In this document: one piece after another, positions 47,102 to 60,588 of the stretch
Layout of the letters: each line of letters opens with the position of its first letter
Position numbering within the stretch: the stretch's first letter is position 1
Assembly (NCBI GenBank): GCA_013399115.1
Contig: VXAA01006074.1
Location: forward strand, 322,066 to 386,065
Length of the DNA stretch: 64,000 bases
Reading direction: 5' to 3'
Source: Anseranas semipalmata
Taxonomy: Eukaryota > Chordata > Aves > Anseriformes > Anseranatidae
The notes under the pieces: model-generated
What the model saw: the letters and a program-made list of their open reading frames with translations, nothing else
Database searches by the model: none
Told to the model about the DNA's origin: nothing
Program-made: the position numbers and the translations under genes

Positions 47102-49066
47102 AATTTTGAAAATAAAGAACTACTTATAATCAGGATTACAGAAGGTCTGTATCTTTCTACAGCATCAAATATTAACCAGTGTCAAAGCCAGATCAGCCAT
47201 CCAATCTAATGTAGTGAATTACACAGATTGATAGTTTGATTTTAATATGACAGTTCCCGTAAACTAGTTATTCCTCATATGAAGCATTTAATTAAGAGCC
47301 AAAGAGCTCTAAGTCACAAACTATCTCTGTAATTCATCTCACTGTGTCTGGATTTTTGAAGCCGGCTTTGTTCCAAAGCGCCAATTTCCCAGTCAGTTTA
47401 GTCAGTTCCTATTTTAGTGATGTAAAACTTTCCTTTACCAATGATGATTATGGACTGTATGATCAGTGGGGGCTATAAGGTTCCAAGGCTTTTAAACATC
47501 ATTCCCATATTATTACAACATATTCTAAAAGTAGAGTTTTAAAAACACAATAAAGTCCCAATAACTCTGCCTGTGTCTTAGCAGTCCACTAAATGGAGGT
47601 CCCTCAGATTAAAGGAATTTTTACTTGGCCCCCAGTGTTACAGCTAGAAGAAGGAGAGAGACCAAAAGATGATCTAACAGACCAGGAGAGGACTGATCTC
47701 TTCAGGTTAGCGTAGCTCTTGTAAATTGAACTGATCCCTGCTTATCTAGATTGCATTGGAGACCTCTAACACAGCCCAAAAATTAGAGATCAGCTCAAGA
47801 CACTACATTGTTTCTTCACCTCCACCATATCCTGTGCCTGATGAGCTCCAGTCTGCTCTTCCTGGAGCCACCTCACAGAAACCCATGCTGTAGTAACAGG
47901 TCTCTACAATGAACAGATTCGGGTCCTAATACTCCTCAGTTTAAAGATCCCATATGATCCTGCAAATCTCTGAAAGGTATTATTCACCAGTAAGTACCAT
48001 GTAAGCTGCTCTGAAAGATTATTTTCCCTGTAGACTATATAATGGCTTCAAAGGAAAGTGTTGAAGCAAATAAAATTAGTATGTGAAAAGCTAATTCTTG
48101 ACCTAATAACTAAATAAAAATTCCCATTTGAGTCTAGCATTTAATTATCACATACCAGATGTGCGTTTATGTTGTGCAGGCCCATGTAGTCAAGTCAGCA
48201 GTCATACAGTCACTTCCAGTGAACCAAGTTTAATAAACTAATGCCAAAAACGTCTTAGACTTGGACATTGAATTTCTCTGGTTTTAGCAAGTCACTTTGT
48301 GTTTCCAATCATTTTCCCCAACTGTACTTTACAGCTGTTGCCAATAAACTTCTTAACCAATTATCCATCTCTATCTTATACACTAGATAGTCAGAAAAAC
48401 AATTAGCACTGTTGTTACTGGGACTTATTCAAGGCACAAGCGAAACAGGTAGATGTCTATCGCAGCTGCTGCTTGGACAACAAAACAAGCAGGTCATCTT
48501 CCCTTTTTTGTCCATGCCAGAGACAAGCTTAGTTGTGCTACTGCTGCCAGGCGAAAGAGTGGGTATGGTGGTGGCAACTCCAGGTAGGTGGAGGACAGAC
48601 CTCTCCCAAAGGCACCGATCACTCACCTGTTGTTGCTGGTCACTGTGGCATCCCAAAGAAAGCTCTACAGACTTGTCCCCCAGCTCCTCTCACCCTCATT
48701 TGGGGCTGCAGCAGTTCAGCCCCATCTGTTTGGGCAGAAAAGTTCAATATTGCCTATGCTGCTGGGAAAATTGGGTTTATGTCCAAATATTAGAGAGTAA
48801 GGGTATTCATGTCAATTAATGAGTAATGTTTGGAATAAATGTATGATTTAGTTAATTAATGGTGCTTCTAGATTAATTACAATCCTCTCTTTGATTATCC
48901 ATCCCCTTCAGCTGTACAATCTGCAGTTTTGACATTTTTCTGCCTTGCTTCCAAATGCCAAGATTGTTCAGAATGCCCACTTTCCCATGAGTTCTCACCT
49001 CTTTCAGAACACCTTTTAAAATGTCAGAGAGTTACTACCCAAAGCCTTTTTATATCGTCTTGATTC

Positions 49067-49105
49067 CTTTCTTTCTTTCTTTCTTTCTTTTTTTTTTTTT
49101 TTTTT
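49067..49105 (+). repeat. (TTTC)n and poly-T tract
   Basis: About five TTTC units run into about 18 T; on the other strand this is (GAAA)n with poly-A. Confidence 0.95.
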
Positions 49106-49511
49106 GAAATTTCTATTCCAGATATCTATTTCACCATGAAGCATATCTTGATTCTGCACACTGCTGCTGGGATAGTATACCTGCCTCCAGGAAACTAACA
49201 GGGAATAGTTCACAATGCTTTTCTAACTTCTTTCAGACTTATGACCCTCACAAACAGAAAGAAGGAGAAACTAAGGAGGAAGTTCAAAAGCGTAGGTATT
49301 AGTTTTGTTTCTCAAAAAAGGGAACCAGATGTGGTAGGATGAACATCTTGGTGGCAGAGTCAACAACCAGGAAATGCTAATTACACCATGATGCTCTACT
49401 CCACATGCATGCACATCCATTTTACCAGTTCCTTGGTGACAGCCACCAGACCAAGCAGCAGGCTCTGCCTCTCAGCTATGTCATCTGTGTCAAGAACCTT
49501 TGGTGATCCGA

Positions 49512-49640
49512 CACAGAATCACAGAATGGTTCAGGTTGGAAGGAAACTCTGGAGGTCATCTGGTCCAAGCCCCAACTCAGGCAGCATCATCTAGAGCCCA
49601 TTGCTCAGACAGCTTTTGAATATCTGCAAGGAAACACCAG
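49512..49640 (-). mobile_element. Short CR1 3'-end fragment
   Basis: CACAGAATCACAGAATGGTT, CAGGTTGGAAGGAAACTCTGG, GGTCATCTGGTCCAAGCCCC and CAGCTTTTGAATATCTGCAAG match the CR1 3' end in reverse complement. The copy is 5'-truncated near 49640 and rather diverged. Confidence 0.88.
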
Positions 49641-51016
49641 CAGCTCTTCATCCCTTCCTGAAAGTGAAAGGCTCCAAGGAAGGGTTTGATAAACACTGTT
49701 TAGAAGGGTGGTGTCCAATCTGCTTTAGGCAGTAGATGAGGATCATCCTCATAAAGATTTAATTGTCTCTGCAAGATGAGACAGTAGTCTCCTGTGGTTT
49801 GATGGTGATGCCAGTGCTAATGAGTAGGGTAGGGTGGATCCTCACCAAACAATCAGGTTGGTCTGAGCTATGAAAGGAAGCAAATACTTTATAGGACAGG
49901 AACCATGAACACGTGCTGTTACAAATTATGTAGATTTAGTTTTCCATACTGGTCCTCTTTAAAAGACTGCATCCGAATAAGCTGTGCAAATACTGTTCTT
50001 AAGCTGTTTCAGCTCAGAGGATTTCTACTTTGCACAGTATTACAGGTAATATTTACCGCTACTCCCTTTCTTCTTCTTTCATTAAAGTAACATAAATGAT
50101 GTTTTCATTCTTTTAAACGATTGGAACTAGAAATGAAAGATGAGGTTCAAATGTGGGGATCTAGGGATTTTGATGCTCTAGATAATCTTCTGCATTGTTT
50201 AACAACATGAGTCAGTTTATTTCAAGAGATTTTCTACACTGCCAGATATGTTGGCAGTATTAGGGACTGCACATTTCTGCGGTTTCTTCTACCTGAGTCA
50301 AAATGCACTTCAAACTACTTCAGCCTTTACTTGCAGGCTACCAATTGCTTTCATGAATCTTTCTGAATCTCCCTGCTGAGTGCACAGGGACTCTCCCACT
50401 TTGGTTTCCATACATTGCTTTGTGATCAGATTTTTCTGAACAAGCAAGCATTTGATGTGAGCTTTGAAAATTCCTAAATGGGATTTCACAGGGAAGGATG
50501 GCACGTTCAGCTGCCTTCTCAAGCACAATGTGCCCAACTTTCTGAAATATTAATTGCGCTATTTTTCAGAGTATCCTCTAGTGAACTTTATTCTTTTCCT
50601 TTTAAAAATAGAATTGAGAATTTCTCCTCAATACTGAAGAATCTGAGCTCTGTGTAAGTATACTGTTAAGAGTTTATTTACTTACATTATTTTTACAACA
50701 TTTATTTGATAAGAAAAATATATTACCCCTGTAAACATACGAGGCACTTAAGGTTAAAGAAATATGGAAATACAAATCAAGTATGGATAAAACAATGAGA
50801 AAAAAATTAATAGGGCTGAACCCTGTTAACAGAATGACACTACAGGGTTATTAATGGTTCTTTTGCAAATTGTTTCTGAGATCAGGGTCATTAACTTGTC
50901 TGACATTTACGGATTTTTTTTTTCCATTAAGAGAACTGGCATCTCCTGTAGTTGTAAGGCCCACATTAATGGTCCCTACAGAACTCCTTTTCCAGGGAGT
51001 CTGGAGAAGCCTATGG

Positions 51017-51055
51017 AAAACAAAACAAAACAAAACAAAACAAAACAAAAAAAAC
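51017..51055 (+). repeat. (AAAAC)n microsatellite
   Basis: About six AAAAC units followed by an A run and CACCACCACC. Confidence 0.95.
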
Positions 51056-52403
51056 ACCACCACCAACAAAAAACAATTTTAATCAGTTGTAGCTGTTTTG
51101 CTGTCCTCTTTTTGCTTATGGAAACTGAAGCACAGAGACGACATGGCTTCCCAACAGCAGGCAGGAGGCAGTCCAAGAAAGGAGAAATGTCCCTGAGCTA
51201 GCTTGCTGAGTGCCCCAGCCATGAGCTCGGGCTTCCTTTAAGACCCTTATGTAGGTAGTTAAGCGGCAGTAATGCAAACACCAATGATTTATTCATGATA
51301 ATGTATTTCGTTTATCTTTCAGGTGGAAGGGGAAAAAAAGTAATAATAATAATAAAAAAAAGTCAGATCTGGAAAAGAAGGAATTTGAGAAAGCTTCATT
51401 TGACCTTCTACATCACTGGAAAAGGCAGATGTGACCCTGGGAGCTCAGAGACCCTTTGGAACTTTGCTGTTCTAAGCAGGCCCTTACAAAACTTTTATGG
51501 ACAAGCAGCCACAGAAACTTTCTTTTAAATGGAAATAATTTCTTCAGCCTCTGTTATCAACAGTAGAGCATCCTTTCTTGCCAGTCTGTATGTTTTATTA
51601 GGATATAGCTTGTGTTAAATTGCCCCCTAGAGGAGACAATACAGATGCAGCAGAACGACTAAATTGAAGCATATAGTAACAATCTTTAGAAAAAGCAGCA
51701 ATACCAATGCAACAGTGCCATGCTGTTCTTTCAATAAATCAGGAAGGAAATCTCTTTGTCCAATAATGCTTTGCCCCGTTTTGCTTCAAGGGTATAAAAA
51801 TCATGCATAGTAAAATAAAATTATGTTGTAGTTTCAAGATTAGGAGGCAAATCTTCATTGGTCAGAGGTAGAGGTCTGCTTTTCAGACAGAGTTGCAGTC
51901 TTCACTTGTAATTAGCTTTAACAAGAACAGGATGTTTTTTTTTTTTTATCAGAAATGGATTGCTGTTGATCAAATTCAACTCTTTCTGCTGTTTCACATC
52001 CATTCAGTTCTGAGATAGCACTTTAGAGCTTTAACGTGTCCTCTTACCATACTTAATTGATAGGCAGCTTTTGCAAAAAGAATGCCCTAGAAAACAAAAC
52101 TCATTAGCTGTGGCAGCCCTTTGTTCTTGCAATAGCAATTTGATCAGATTTTTTTAATTCTCTGTTTAATGAAAAGTTGTTTTTAAATCTGAAATAATGG
52201 CTATGTCCCTTACATGAACCTTTTCACTACTACTGAGTCTGCCTACCAATGTCAAAAAGAAACTAATAGTGTTATGCATCTTAGGGTGAAACTTGTGCTA
52301 TCCGTTGTGATAAGGGCCATCTGCTTCCATTAAAACTGAGAAATAGCAGATCAAAGGCTGCTATTGTATCATTGTAGACTTCTGTAACAACACCCCCACT
52401 CTG

Positions 52404-52441
52404 AAAAAAAAAAAAGAAAAGAAAAGAAAAAAAGTAAAAAA
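52404..52441 (+). repeat. A-rich (AAAAG)n tract
   Basis: Twelve As followed by AAAAG-type units. Confidence 0.9.
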
Positions 52442-52701
52442 CAACATTTGTGCTGATTTAACTATTGAGAATGTTGTTTGTGTAGCTCTAGTTGAGTGGA
52501 AATGCAATACTTAAGAGGAAAATTTGGGTGAATGGAGGTAGAAGAAATAAAAGATTCATTCATAAACAGCCAAGCATCTGGGGGAAAAATTATCCCTGCT
52601 TATTGCTATGATTTTACATCAGAGATGAATTTGGTTCCTTTTTTGGGAAACCACAAAGATGTATATTGTCACACAAGCTAAAATGATGCATTAGTCATAT
52701 C

Positions 52702-52744
52702 TTCTTATATGAGGTTATTCTTATATGAGGTTATTATGAGGTTA
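52702..52744. repeat. 16-bp tandem duplication plus partial third unit
   Basis: TTCTTATATGAGGTTA occurs twice in tandem (52702-52717, 52718-52733), followed by TTATGAGGTTA. Confidence 0.9.
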
Positions 52745-52776
52745 CCTGTCATTCCTTTAATGCAGTATTTTGAAAA

Positions 52777-52816
52777 AGAGAGAGAGAGACAGAGAGACAG
52801 AGACAGAGAGAGGCAG
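52777..52816 (+). repeat. (GA)n / (GACAGA)n microsatellite
   Basis: GA dinucleotides interrupted by regularly spaced CAGAGA units. Confidence 0.95.
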
Positions 52817-53329
52817 AAATAATTCTAGTTGCTACAACTGTCAACATGGGCAAACCATAGCTGTTTTAGCAAAATGATAGCAGCAACACTATTGCAGATG
52901 CAAACATCAGACAGAAAAATGAGAGGAGGCTGGGCAACCTAAGGTCTCTGATATGATGTAGCAACATAAGAAATTAACTGGTTAACTTTGCTACCTTCCC
53001 CAGGCTTCTGCCCTGCCCCTCTGATGGATTTTACTTCCCCCAAGGCATGGGAATATGACACACTCTTAACCAGTTCCCAAATTGCTATAAATTTCCATAT
53101 TCACATAAGGTGATTCCTCTTTCTATATACCTTAACATAATGGGCTGAAAGCAATGGTATTCCAGGAAAAATATGATGAATGGCCTCTGGATGTCTTTTT
53201 GTACAAGGGAGGAAAATCAGCTGGAAAGACACTGGTATCAATTTTATAAGTTTCTTCTGTGTTGAACTTTAAGAATGGAAGTTCCAAAGCTAATCACAGT
53301 ATTTATTTCAGTGTGCACATATCAGATAG

Positions 53330-53500
53330 CTCCCTCAGTACTCATGAGTACCTCCCACCAGGGCCCATGGATTTATGCATGTCCAGTTTGCTTAAGTATT
53401 TTCCAACCTGATCTTCTTCCAACGAAGATAAGTCATCCTTGCTCCAGCCTTCCCCCTGATATCTGGGGCCTGGGATTATTTGCAACTAAGTTCTACTGTC
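53330..53500 (-). mobile_element. Internal CR1 ORF2 fragment (RT N-terminal region)
   Basis: The minus strand translates to WSKDDLSSLEEDQVGKYLSK followed by LDMHKSMGPGGRYS, a stop, and VLREL. This matches the segment of CR1 ORF2 just before the first RT motifs (consensus-like LDxHKSMGPDxxHPRVLREL). Neither the 3' UTR nor an octamer tail is present, so this is an isolated internal remnant, diverged and carrying a stop. It corresponds to the region around 27870-28000 in the larger internal piece. Confidence 0.85.
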
Positions 53501-56500
53501 ACTGTGTCTGGGAACAAAGACCTGTTCTAACTGCACCACCACCACCCTGCCGAGTCCATCTATGGTAGGAGAGGAATATGTCATTTTGAAACTTATAACA
53601 ATAATTCTAACTCCAGAGCCCACAGTCTATTCTGAAAGAAACTTATTTTTGTAATTACTTCAGTCCTGAGACCCATGATAACAAAGGGCAGTAGACGTCC
53701 TTCAGAAGTATACCCGAATATTTATAAATGCTTGAGAGAACATGAACAATACAGATAGAGCAATATAACAAAGAACGTCATCTCATAAATCTGGTGCAGA
53801 AAACACATTGTCATCAATCTTATGGTGCATGAGAACTGCATAATAATTTGATGGCTGCATTTCTGGAATTGTATATAGTATCTCTCTGCTGCCTCTACAC
53901 ATTACTGTTCGGGACAATGCATTATCATGGGGATGAGAAAAACGAGTTAAGGAATACAGTTTACAAAGCATTAAAATAGAACCATAAAATCAAATCAATG
54001 TGAGCTACTGCAGAAAATGCATAATAGGAATGCCATCCGTTTAGACTTATCTGCGACTTTGTTGTAAAGTTATCTCAGGTTTCCACACAGACTAATTTGA
54101 GCAAGAACATCATATTGCAAAGATAGAGTTGAGCTTTATTTGACACATTTTATCCAACCATCTCCTTTTAGGAACACATTTGACTAGAGGAGCACTAGAA
54201 GAGAAACTTGGCTTGTTGCTTGCAAGAAATACAGATCTCTGCAACAACAAGGCACAACAAAAATATATCTGTCAAAAGAAAATGACCTACCCAAATTAAC
54301 TACATGACCGCTTTTTCCTGACACCCATTTGAGGAGAATACTACTACAATGAGGAGATGTCCTTAGAGCAACATGAAATGCAAGCATATGAGAAATCAAG
54401 ATCTGAGATTTGTTGTATGTATCAGTCCTCATCTGGATGATGGTCGGATCCAGTGCTAAGTCAGCACAGGCTGTGTTCATCAACAACACGAGAGACTGTG
54501 TCTTGAAAGGGACGGCACACTTGTCACTGCAGAACAGCGGGTCTGCTGTAAATCATGCAGGCTAACAAAGCAGCCAGCAGCTGTACCTCGTGGGTGCTGG
54601 GCATTTGCTGTAGAGCAAATCTCTTTTGATGTCAGAGATAAGCCACATTCCATCACCTTTCCATGAAGGAAATCAGAAAGAACAATAACAGGTGATATTC
54701 ATTTGCAGAAACACATCTGAAGCAGATGCTGAAGGACTGATAACAGAAGACATTTGCAGTACATTTCATAAACAATCTATAGAACTGCATAAGAAATCAA
54801 CACATCACGGCTTGTAAACCTATGCATACACTTAACTTACACAGAATAATGGTGAGTTACTAAATGCATTCTCATCAACTTACATCCACTGCATTCTCCC
54901 AGTAGCAAGCACACAAGTACTATGCTATATGCTACTGTGCTATGCTAGTGCTACCAGCTGGTATATCCATCTCATTACATATTTTCACAGTAAAGTGTGA
55001 AATGACTTTGAAACTTTGAGATTTTTCCTCTAAGTCTGCATCACCTGACAGTCCCAGGTACAGCTGAGTCCCCTCCTCACAGAGGTCCCTTCCCGTGCCT
55101 GACAGGCAGCCCATGGAGGTGAGGTGGGCTGTGCAGTTGCCCTCACATTTCCAGGGCAGCTCTGCACTGATGATGCCTGGAGCACTATGAGCCCTCAGAC
55201 ACACGTTTTGCAGCAAGAACAGACTATTTCTTTGTTCTCTCTGTTGCCCCTATCCCCGTTTTGTCCAGCTCCAGGTTTGCATTTCTTTATCTGACCATCA
55301 GGGAGCTGTTGACAGCCATGTGGGCTCCAGTGCCCCATCTCTTACCATCCCATGCCTGTCCTCCTCTGTGCTGCATCCTGTTTTCCATGTCTCAAGGCCT
55401 CTGCTATTTTTTCCAGGGCTATATTTCTCTGCACTATGTCATTGTGTTAGAGCCACAAATATTTCATTCTAGACAGAATAACTGCTTGTTGCACTACCTA
55501 TAAAGAACTATGGTTGTACCACACAAAGACACACAAGAGCAAATTAAACACAGACACATGGTCAATTAGAGAAACTGCTGTCACAACTAAACCAAGCAAA
55601 ACAAAACTACTGGCACATCAAGAAAAGCTTGGACAGAGCAAGCCTGACAAACCACAGCCCTGCTGCCTTGCAAATTCAGTACAAAGCTTATGGTCTGTGT
55701 TGGGAAAGGCAATCCTGTAAAACAAGGGTTGGGCTCTGATTCCTAGATCTGTATGTCCCAAATCCTGTTTTTCTCTCTGTCTTCTGAAAAAAAAAAAAAA
55801 AAAAAAAGGTAAAACGAAAAGTCTTCCTTCCCTAGCCAAGCAGATCAAGCCACCAGCATTTAACTTCATTTCTGGGAGTGACTCATTCTGACCCGTGTCT
55901 GCTGATATCTCACCCAGTTCATCCCACAATTTACCAAGTGACGGGATGGTCATGATGGGCTCACCATCCACCTGTATCCACACAGAGGCTTTTAGGACAA
56001 GCCAGTGTGCCTCCACATGGACTCAGCTCCCGAGAGGTAGCATAAAAGGAGAGGATCAGCTTCTCATTCACTGTTAATCACACAGCTTCGCTGTGATTGA
56101 TGATGACTGAATTTATGACATGTGAGAACTGTTAAAAATCCTTTTGTTCCTGTACAGCTGGAATTTCAACTTGCAATTCAACCTTTAAAATCTCATTACT
56201 ATTGAAATTTACAACCAGATATGAAGGGCGGTTTTTTTTCTGGTCAAAATGCAAATCTATCTGTTGGGTTTCTTGGTTTGCTTGTATCAAAAGCACCACA
56301 TGTAGACACTGAATGTACAGGTATCACATCCATTCATATCAGAAGTCAGTATCACAAAGAGATCATCAAAGGCACAGTATTAGGGCCATCGCAACCATAT
56401 CTGGCTAAGCAACGCAAGCACTTTCATTATTTTTGTTCCTGAAGTGCTGCTGTTAGGGCAACCAGGGCTAATGTTGGTATGTTGGGGTCACTGATGACTG

Positions 56501-59500
56501 AGCAGCAAGCCCCAAAATTTGGCTGCCGTTCCCAGCACATCCTTTTGCCTGCACAGGAGATAACCCTAGAGGGAACTTTCTGCTGCCAGGGGTGTCCCAT
56601 CTCTCACCATCCCACGGCGCTGGGGACTGATCTCTCTGCACGTGTAGCAGACCCGCTGGCCATCTTGAAACCTTGGCCTGAGAAAGGACTAGGAACAACA
56701 TGTTGCAAGGAAGTCAATAAAGACAGGTTGATAGTCCTGCTGGCCGGGTTTGAAATGTAACTGAATTAATTGAGTTGATGGGAGAATTTTTTTTGCAAAT
56801 GTTTTATTTTTCTGTCAGGCAAAAATGCTTAACCTTTCCAAGGATATTTTAAGACTGTAATAATAATATCTATTAAAAAAAGCAATAAACTGTAATGCAT
56901 TGTAATGCATTTTAATTGTTCAGTAAGCTCAATAAGTACTGCATTTAAAGTGCCTGGCATTAGAAACATAAGAAGGGACAACATCAGTGTGGTAAAATCC
57001 CTTGGGCACTAAAAATTATATTATCTATGTTATGGATCTATCGAAGTTTACCGTCTGAGTAACAATTGATTAAAGATTGTAGCTATAATTATTTACATCC
57101 AAAATTTTAATATTTGCTATTTCTGATGATTACAGAGAATGACACAAGTCCTGTTGCAGGCTCTTTGAAAGTGGAATATCCCATTAAGTTCTAGGAAATA
57201 CTTTAATGATGAAACACAAATATAATTAAAAAAAAGAGTTGCTTAATCTGGAGTAACTGCTAAAATTCTTTGTACTGCTCCGGGTGCTTGGAGAGCTGAA
57301 ATTGTCTATAATCCCCACCAACAAATCCTAGCGTTGTCTATGGGGAGATCTCAGGCAGTAGTTTCACCCTGCACTGCCTTCCTCTCAGCCCTGGCACGGT
57401 ACGGAGAGACAGAGAGGAGCTGCCTGGGCATAGGGAATGCCAGCAACCAGCTGAAGGTCTTTGTGAAGCTAAAATGATCTGGACATGCATTATATAGCAA
57501 ATACTCACACAGCAAACATACATAATGTAGACTTACTTACCTAGATACACATGCACACATGTATAAAAAGATATATATTATGCAGTATATAAACATACGA
57601 CATACACAATACATTGTATATAAAGTATTCATTATATTATGCCGATCACTGCAATGAGATCTCTGCATCCTGACCTCAATATAAAAATTCTTCAGCTTTC
57701 TTTGAGTGTCTACAACACTGCACCACTTTTTATCCTGTGAAGATCTTTTCTTGCGCGAGACTGAGAATACTAAATCAGATGCCAAAACTTACAAACCTTT
57801 ATTATACATTGCCCTCAAATCAATGTCACTCCCTTTCTCTACCAACCATTAAATTTGTTTTTCTTTCAGACTCCTTTTTATTCCAAGAACAATGTTGTCT
57901 ACCAAGGCAATCTCTGCAGGGTTCCATGGAAATGCTCAAAGCACTTCATAAAACCAAGAGCTACGTCTCTTCTCTTGGCTTCACTGTCTGACTTTGTAGC
58001 TTTACATGCAAAAACTGACCAGTCACCTAGCATGGTGAGCCATTAATATAATATTAATTAATATGCAACTTAATGCATATCTTGTTTCTTTGAATTACAA
58101 CATTATACATAGTCTTATTAAGACAGATGTGCATGAATGCTGTACATCTATGTCAACGGTTCTAGATTTTTTACTTTCACAAAATTTTAGCTAACAGCTA
58201 TATTTTAAAGTACTTTTGTCCAAAATCTCAGACATGTCTTGATGTCCAAATCTATTAGTTTTCTTGAAGACAGATTTTAAAAGCACTGAAATCTGCTTCA
58301 GTGAGGATCCGGATAGAATAAATGGCTAAGATGTTTGAAGACCATCTCATTGCACAGTCCAGTTTTTCAAGAGAAAATTCTGCTCAGATGCATTTTTGGT
58401 TTGCTTCATCAGGAATTTCTGGAACTCAGGAACTTTTCAGATACTTTGCTGCCAATCATCTGTGCAGATATCTTGAGTACTACCTTGTATTTTTCAGCTT
58501 TTGCTCACGCAAATTATTCTGTTGCCTCCATTTGGGTATTTCCCAATAATGCAAATTTCAGTTAAAGGTCTACTAAAGTCATTTGAAGGACTTGTGGTGT
58601 CATTAGTTGCTGAAGTTAATATATTTGTAAACCAGAACATTTTTATGTCTTTTCTTTCTGTCCCACTCCCATACTACAAAAATCACATGAGTCAAATTTT
58701 CATTCCATTAATGAGCATTATTGCTCCAGGTTTTGTTTGCACCCATTGCTTCATAATCTTCCATTCAACTCTTCTTGCTGATTCTCCTCCTTGAATTGTT
58801 CCTTGAACTTCTGTACAGACAGTTAAGTACACGAATACTCTTTGTTATTTGTACTCTGTTTCAAAACAATCCATCTTCAGTCATTTATGCTTGCTGGATT
58901 GTTTCCATGCTATTTGAGAAAGGCTGCTGTCATTAACCACAGTCGGTTTCTCTGGGCAGGCAGCCATGGAAGAGCCTGGAATTAAATTTGTCTCATGTTC
59001 CTGAGTGTAGATGAGATTCAGGACTATCCCTCTTAGGATCTAGTTTCAGGAACTCTTAAAGCTAGCATACACTAATGTTATGAGCAAAACATTTTGTTAT
59101 TTTACTTACTCATTTGATATAGTCAAACATTTGTGATGTTCAGTATTTCACGGTTTTTCTCACTGGTGATTGCTTCCTGTATTGTTTAAGCACATCCAAA
59201 ACTGAAGTGTAACAGTAGAGAGCAGCTTAACTACTTATTGCTACAGCTTAGCTGACAAACTGAAGTTACTGACTCTAAGTTGTTGGGACCAGCTATCCCA
59301 GACAACAACAGTTTTCTATATACAACCCAAAGATACAGTTAAAAAGATTCCATACTGCATTTTTGCATGTAACACTGTTTCACCTATTTTATTTTAATCT
59401 CATTACACCTTAAAGATGTCATGAAAGCAGAAGATGGTGTGAAAACAGTTGCATCCACAGTGGCTGTGTATTTCATCTAGTCATTACAAAGATCCTTCAG

Positions 59501-59644
59501 CTGTGTTAGTTTGCACAATGGACCTGACACAGCAGTTTCAGGGTGACTGCATCCTCTGCTTCTGAGTTGCAGAGAGAATGTGAGATAAATTTCATTCCCA
59601 TTTGAGACCTTTAGAGCACCAGAAGAAGATAAAAACACTGCTAT
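53501..59644. other. Gene-free interval
   Basis: AT-rich unique-looking DNA. It contains a 21-base poly-A (55787-55807), two TGTAATGCAT units near 56893, and an AT-repeat-rich stretch at about 57557-57625. A slightly GC-richer open frame at 56479-56760 is unassigned. No recognised exon, RNA gene or repeat family. Confidence 0.55.
55787..55807 (+). repeat. Poly-A tract (21 A)
   Basis: Uninterrupted homopolymer with no upstream AATAAA. Confidence 0.95.
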
Positions 59645-59894
59645 TCCAAAAATTTTCTTTACTGTGAGGGTGGTCAAACACTGGAACGGGCTTCCTAGAG
59701 ATGTGGTTGATGCCCCGTGCCTGTCAGTGTTCAAGAGGCATTCGGACAATGCCCTCATTAATGTGCTGCAACTTTTGGTTAGCCCTGAAGTGGTCAGGCA
59801 GTTGGACTTGATGGTCCCTACCCACTGAACTATTCTGTTCTGTTCTGTTCTGTTCTGTTCTATTCTATTCTATTCTACTCTATTGTATTCTATG
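59645..59894 (+). mobile_element. Short CR1 3'-end fragment with pentanucleotide tail
   Basis: Begins near the RT C-terminus (TTTACTGTGAGGGTGGTCAA, encoding a block like FTVRVVKHWNGLPRDVVDAP), then GTGTTCAAGAGGCATTCGG, GTCAGGCAGTTGGACTTGATG and ACTGAACTATTCTG. It ends in a (TTCTG)n then (TTCTA)n tail at 59830-59894. It shares its 3'-end type with the copy at 21305-21980, including conversion of the usual octamer tail into pentanucleotides. Confidence 0.94.
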
Positions 59895-60559
59895 AAAAAG
59901 AGAGAGAAAAACATTCCAAAATTTTTTCTTAGTTGTCCTGATTCAACAAACCAAAAGGAAAAAAAAAAAAACAGTAAAAATTGATTTGCTTTCTTGAAAC
60001 AACAGGGCCACGTGATTGTTCTGGATAGCTGATCTTTCCTAGGTACTCATTCACTCACTGACCAATTTTAACCATAATTGACAGAGGATTATTAGCTCCT
60101 GTTAAGTTCCTGCAAGTTTTCCTGGAATAACCAGTCAAAGGAAGGAGACTGCAGCAGTACTTGCTTGAAGAAAATGCAAGCGATAGTCAGCCTTTCAACC
60201 TGCAATGCAGCCATCTGTCAGTCAATCAGCACAAACACACTTCCAAACCTGCCAGAGCACTTTGCATCCCTCTCACAAGACAGCAGACGTTATTGGGAAC
60301 TGTGTATGTCTGCCGTGAAGGAGGGGATGTATGGGCCTTATCAACAGCTATCCTTGATAGCTATCCTCCTATTACAGCAGAAATAAATAGAAATGGGTAA
60401 TAAATAATTACAGATAACAAGTAATTGAATTAAATAATTATAGTAATTTGTTATAAAGAGCCAGATTCATAATCTATATACAATATATTTCAAAGAATAC
60501 TACTTTCTATGAGTTCCTCTTTATGTGCAAGCTTTGCTGAACATATGAGCACTTTTAGC

Positions 60560-60588
60560 AAAAACAAACAAACAAACAAACAAAAAAA
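60560..60588 (+). repeat. (AAAC)n microsatellite
   Basis: About five AAAC units followed by an A run. Confidence 0.95.

Larger units (their letters stand above)
46902..49511. other. Gene-free interval
   Basis: AT-rich unique-looking DNA with an A run and N (47088-47101), a group of TTAATTAAT-type sites at 48810-48880, and a TTTC/poly-T tract (49067-49105). No recognised exon. Confidence 0.55.
49641..53329. other. Gene-free interval rich in simple repeats
   Basis: AT-rich unique-looking DNA containing several simple repeats listed separately. No recognised exon, RNA gene or dispersed repeat. Confidence 0.6.
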
